Source: Bittarella massiliensis (ex Durand et al. 2017) (GTDB lineage Bacteria > Bacillota > Clostridia > Oscillospirales > Ruminococcaceae). From it: a stretch of DNA of 64,000 nt. Positions 61,589 to 64,000 of the stretch are shown piece after piece. The notes under the pieces were generated by a model that was not told the origin of the DNA, ran no database searches, and saw nothing but the letters and a program-made list of their open reading frames with translations. Location of the stretch: assembly GCF_001486165.1 (NCBI RefSeq), contig NZ_LN908977.1, positions 379,420-443,419 of the forward strand. Reading direction: 5' to 3'. The translations under genes and the position numbers were made by a program. Position 1 is the first letter of the stretch; each line of letters begins with the position of its first letter.

Positions 61589-61614
61589 TGTGGCAGGGGG
61601 CGGACAGCCCCTCC

Positions 61615-61908
61615 CTAGGGGGATAGGAAGCAGGCGATGACCTGGCGGACCGCCTCCTCCTGCCGGGCACTCAGGCCATCGAGCCGGATGGTGGCCCGGT
61701 CGTCCAGCCCCGTCAGGTAGTCCAGCGAGGCGCGAAAGAGGACGGCCATCCGCACGGCCATCTCCAAACTGGGGGTCTGGGTGTTGCTCTCGTAGCGGTA
61801 AACCGATCCCTTGCCGACCCCCAGCCGCTGGGCCAGCGCCTGCTGAGACAGGTTCATCTTCCGGCGCAGCGCCTTTAGGCGCAACCCAAAGTCAAAGACT
61901 TCGTCCAC
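61615..61908 (-). CDS. XRE-family regulator
   Basis: A 97-aa protein: FGLRLKALRRKMNLSQQALAQ, RLGVGKGSVYRYESNTQTPS (HTH) then AVLFRASLDYLTGLDDRA. GTG 61908 is 7 nt after AAAGGAGGGG. It lies 27 nt before the next XRE gene and probably forms an operon with it. The targets are unknown. Confidence 0.85.
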   Translation of the reverse strand: MDEVFDFGLRLKALRRKMNLSQQALAQRLGVGKGSVYRYESNTQTPSLEMAVRMAVLFRASLDYLTGLDDRATIRLDGLSARQEEAVRQVIACFLSP

Positions 61909-62009
61909 GGTGTACCCCTCCTTTTGGCCGCGGTATGTCAGCGCGGCGACTCTCTGCCACCAGTATACGAGTTTGCCGGTCAAAAAGCCAGGAAAAAGGG
62001 GGATTTTTG

Positions 62010-62041
62010 CAAAAGAAGAGGGCGAGGCAGATGCCTCGCCC
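62010..62041 (-). terminator. Terminator of the ABC-F gene
   Basis: GGGCGAGGC (62020-62028) and GCCTCGCCC (62033-62041) pair around AGAT; on the minus strand CTTCTTTT follows. Confidence 0.78.
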
Positions 62042-62072
62042 TATCGTTTTATCTGGGGAAAACGGGATGCTC

Positions 62073-63674
62073 TTAGAGCCCCCGCTCTTTTTTGTACTCC
62101 AAAAACTCCTCATAGCTGCCCTGGCGGTCGAGAATGCCGTCGGGGCGGATCTCGATGATGCGGTTGGCCACCGACTGCACCGTCTGGTAGTCGTGGGAGG
62201 CAAAGAGGAGGATGCCCCCAAAGCTCTGCAGCCCCTTCTGCACCGCGGTGATGGATTCCAGATCCAGGTGGTTGGTGGGCTGGTCCAGCAGCAGCACGTT
62301 GGCCCCGCCCAGCATCATCCGCGAGAGCATGCAGCGCACTTTTTCGCCGCCGGAGAGGACGTTCACCGGCTTGTACACGTCGTCACCCGAAAAGAGCATC
62401 CGCCCCAAAAAGCCCCGCAGGTAGGTCTCGGTGGTGTCCCCCAGGGAGTACTGGGCCAGCCACTCCACCAGGTTTTTGTCCTCCCCCTCGAAATAGGCGG
62501 TGTTGTCCTGGGGGAAGTAGCTGCGGCTGGTGGAGACCCCCCACTTGAAGCTGCCGCCGTCGGGTTCTTCCTCCTCGGTGAGCACCTTGCACAGGGCGGT
62601 GAAGGCCAGGTCGTTTTCGCCCACAAAGGCGATTTTGTCCCCCCGGTTGACGGTGAAGCTGACCTCCTGCAGGGCGGGCACCCCCTCCAGCGATTTGGAG
62701 AGGCGGTCCACCGTCAGGATCTCCTTGCCCGGCTCCCTGTCCATGGAAAAGCCCACAAAGGGGTACCGGCGGGAGGAGGCGGGCATCTCCTCCACCGTCA
62801 GCTTGTCCAGCAGCTTCCGGCGGGAGGTGGCCTGTTTGGCCTTGGACTTGTTGGCCGAAAAGCGGGAGATAAAATCCTGCAGGTCCTTGATTTTCTCGTC
62901 CCGCTTGCGCTTTTGGTCGTTTAACAGCCGCTGCATCAGCTGGCTGGACTCATACCAGAACTCGTAGTTGCCCACGTACATCTTGATTTTGCCGTAGTCC
63001 ACGTCCACCATGTGGGTGCAGACCACGTTGAGGAAGTGCCGGTCGTGGGAGACCACGATCACCGTGCCCACAAAGTCCAGCAGAAAGTCCTCCAGCCAGT
63101 TGATGGCGTCGATGTCCAGGCCGTTGGTGGGCTCGTCCAAAAGGATGATGTCCGGGCGGCCGAAGAGGGCCTGGGCCAGCAGCACCTTGACCTTGACCTT
63201 TTCGGCCAGGCCGGCCATCCCCTCGTAGAGCAGCTCGGCCGACAGACCCAGCCCCTGCAAGATCTGCTGGGCCTCGGTCTCGGCCTCCCAGCCGCCGAGC
63301 TCGGCGAACTCCCCCTCCAGTTCGGAGGCGAGGATGCCGTCCTCCTCCGAGAAGTCGGGCTTTTGGTAGAGCTCGTTCTTTTGTTTCATGATTTCAAAGA
63401 GCCGGGGATTGCCCTGCAAAACGGTGTCCAGCACGGTGAACTCGTCGTAGGCAAAGTGGTTTTGCTTCAGCACCGACATCCGGGTGCCGGGGGGGATGAT
63501 GATTTCCCCGGTGGAGGGCTCCAGCTCCCCCGAGAGGATGCGCAGGAAGGTCGATTTCCCCGCCCCGTTGGCCCCGATGATGCCGTAACAGTTTTCGGGG
63601 GTGAATTTCAGGTCCACATTTTTAAAGAGATTCTGCCCGCCGAACTGCAGGCTGACATTTTGTACGGTAATCAT
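62073..63674 (-). CDS. ABC-F family ATPase (YkpA/YbiT-like)
   Basis: 533 aa, two nucleotide-binding domains, no membrane helices; ABC-F proteins act on ribosomes. NBD1 is canonical (GANGAGKST, LLDEPTNGLD). The linker is lysine-rich. NBD2 has no Walker A lysine (VGENDLAFTALCKV) but keeps LSGGEKVRCMLS; its Walker B reads LLLDQPTNHLD with Gln in place of the catalytic Glu. ATG 63674 lies after GGAGG; the open frame upstream is not conserved-like. Confidence 0.92.
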   Translation of the reverse strand: MITVQNVSLQFGGQNLFKNVDLKFTPENCYGIIGANGAGKSTFLRILSGELEPSTGEIIIPPGTRMSVLKQNHFAYDEFTVLDTVLQGNPRLFEIMKQKNELYQKPDFSEEDGILASELEGEFAELGGWEAETEAQQILQGLGLSAELLYEGMAGLAEKVKVKVLLAQALFGRPDIILLDEPTNGLDIDAINWLEDFLLDFVGTVIVVSHDRHFLNVVCTHMVDVDYGKIKMYVGNYEFWYESSQLMQRLLNDQKRKRDEKIKDLQDFISRFSANKSKAKQATSRRKLLDKLTVEEMPASSRRYPFVGFSMDREPGKEILTVDRLSKSLEGVPALQEVSFTVNRGDKIAFVGENDLAFTALCKVLTEEEEPDGGSFKWGVSTSRSYFPQDNTAYFEGEDKNLVEWLAQYSLGDTTETYLRGFLGRMLFSGDDVYKPVNVLSGGEKVRCMLSRMMLGGANVLLLDQPTNHLDLESITAVQKGLQSFGGILLFASHDYQTVQSVANRIIEIRPDGILDRQGSYEEFLEYKKERGL

Positions 63675-63780
63675 AAAATCCTCCGCGTTGGCATACTCCT
63701 CGGCATCCGCCGACGGTTGCCATTCTACCATATACTGCCGCAAAAAAACAGGGAAAATTCCCAAAAGGGGGCAAAAAAAC

Positions 63781-63809
63781 TTGTTCCCCACGCCGCTTTT
63801 CAGTATACT
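63781..63809 (+). promoter_or_regulatory. Promoter of the zinc-ribbon gene
   Basis: TTGTTC (63781-63786), a 17-nt spacer and TATACT (63804-63809). Confidence 0.62.
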
Positions 63810-63885
63810 GGACACATTAGGATCACCGACAGGCCGCCCCTGCCCGCTCGGCGGAAAGGGCCGCCTGAAAATGGAGGTTTCAGAG

Positions 63886-64000
63886 ATGGACACCAGATAT
63901 TGTCCCACCTGCGGCGCCGTCGCAGAGGTGGGCGCCCGCTTTTGCCAGACCTGCGGCGCGGCGCTGGACGGCAGCACCCCGCCCCAGGACCCCAGCGCCG
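63886..64000 (+). CDS. Zinc-ribbon protein, N-terminal fragment
   Basis: Starts MDTRYCPTCGAVAEVGARFC and continues QTCGAALDGSTPPQDPSA to the window edge. The two CxxC pairs form a zinc ribbon as found at the start of many Firmicutes membrane proteins. GGAGG lies 8 nt before ATG 63886. The rest is outside the window. Confidence 0.78.
   Translation, partial: MDTRYCPTCGAVAEVGARFCQTCGAALDGSTPPQDPSA

Overview
The window looks like chromosome of a GC-rich, endospore-forming Clostridia member, most plausibly from the Oscillospiraceae/Oscillospirales. The reasons are the AddAB rather than RecBCD nuclease, a GerA-type germination protein, the gene orders dprA-topA-trmFO, rnc-radical SAM-smc-ftsY, yhbY-nadD-yqeK-LCP-rsfS-leuS and aroQ-pepP-efp-CD1247-like, very strong G/C preference at third codon positions, and frequent TTG/GTG starts behind good Shine-Dalgarno (SD) sequences. 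No rRNA, tRNA, CRISPR array, IS element or prophage was found.

Positions 1-30.8 kb are a dense plus-strand housekeeping stretch: addB (partial)-addA; infC-rpmI-rplT with its own promoter, leader attenuator and an AUU start; an SPOUT methyltransferase, dprA, topA, trmFO; plsX-rnc-radical SAM-smc-MGMT-like-ftsY; rdgB-yhbY-nadD-yqeK-LCP-rsfS-leuS; rpsU with a folded leader; yqeG, an Nfo-like protein, aroQ, pepP, efp, an acidic zinc-ribbon protein and cysE. Many neighbours overlap by 1-4 nt, which implies translational coupling.

Positions 31-42.3 kb are accessory metabolism: a GtrA-like protein, a multi-TM permease followed by three tandem paralogous metal-dependent amidohydrolases, a 63-aa orphan and an M20 peptidase (probably peptide or N-acyl amino-acid use), then a coiled-coil protein, a P-loop ATPase, a stand-alone pduL and a two-TM protein. 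Positions 42.6-50.8 kb hold xth, a frameshifted cca, an AraC/GyrI-type regulator, a GerA-family protein, a DUF6440 protein, a CPBP protease and a Y-family polymerase.

Positions 50.9-53.75 kb are the most unusual part. An unrecognised 229-aa gene diverges from two overlapping XRE regulator genes, and about 1.19 kb of this locus is tandemly duplicated. One part of the repeat is almost identical between copies and another part, in the same genes, is strongly diverged. The second copy carries a truncated unknown gene and a nonsense-interrupted regulator.

Positions 53.8-58.2 kb hold a reverse rubrerythrin, a B12-binding radical SAM protein, a winged-HTH/PfkB fusion whose catalytic Asp appears lost, and the 3' part of a sulfite/nitrite-reductase-like gene. 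At 58396-58433 there are two back-to-back Tn5 mosaic ends (the Nextera library adapter), so this join is probably a chimeric read or misassembly. Everything to the right (truncated ORF, nnrD, D,D-carboxypeptidase, two XRE regulators, ABC-F ATPase, zinc-ribbon gene) should not be assumed adjacent to the left part without independent evidence.
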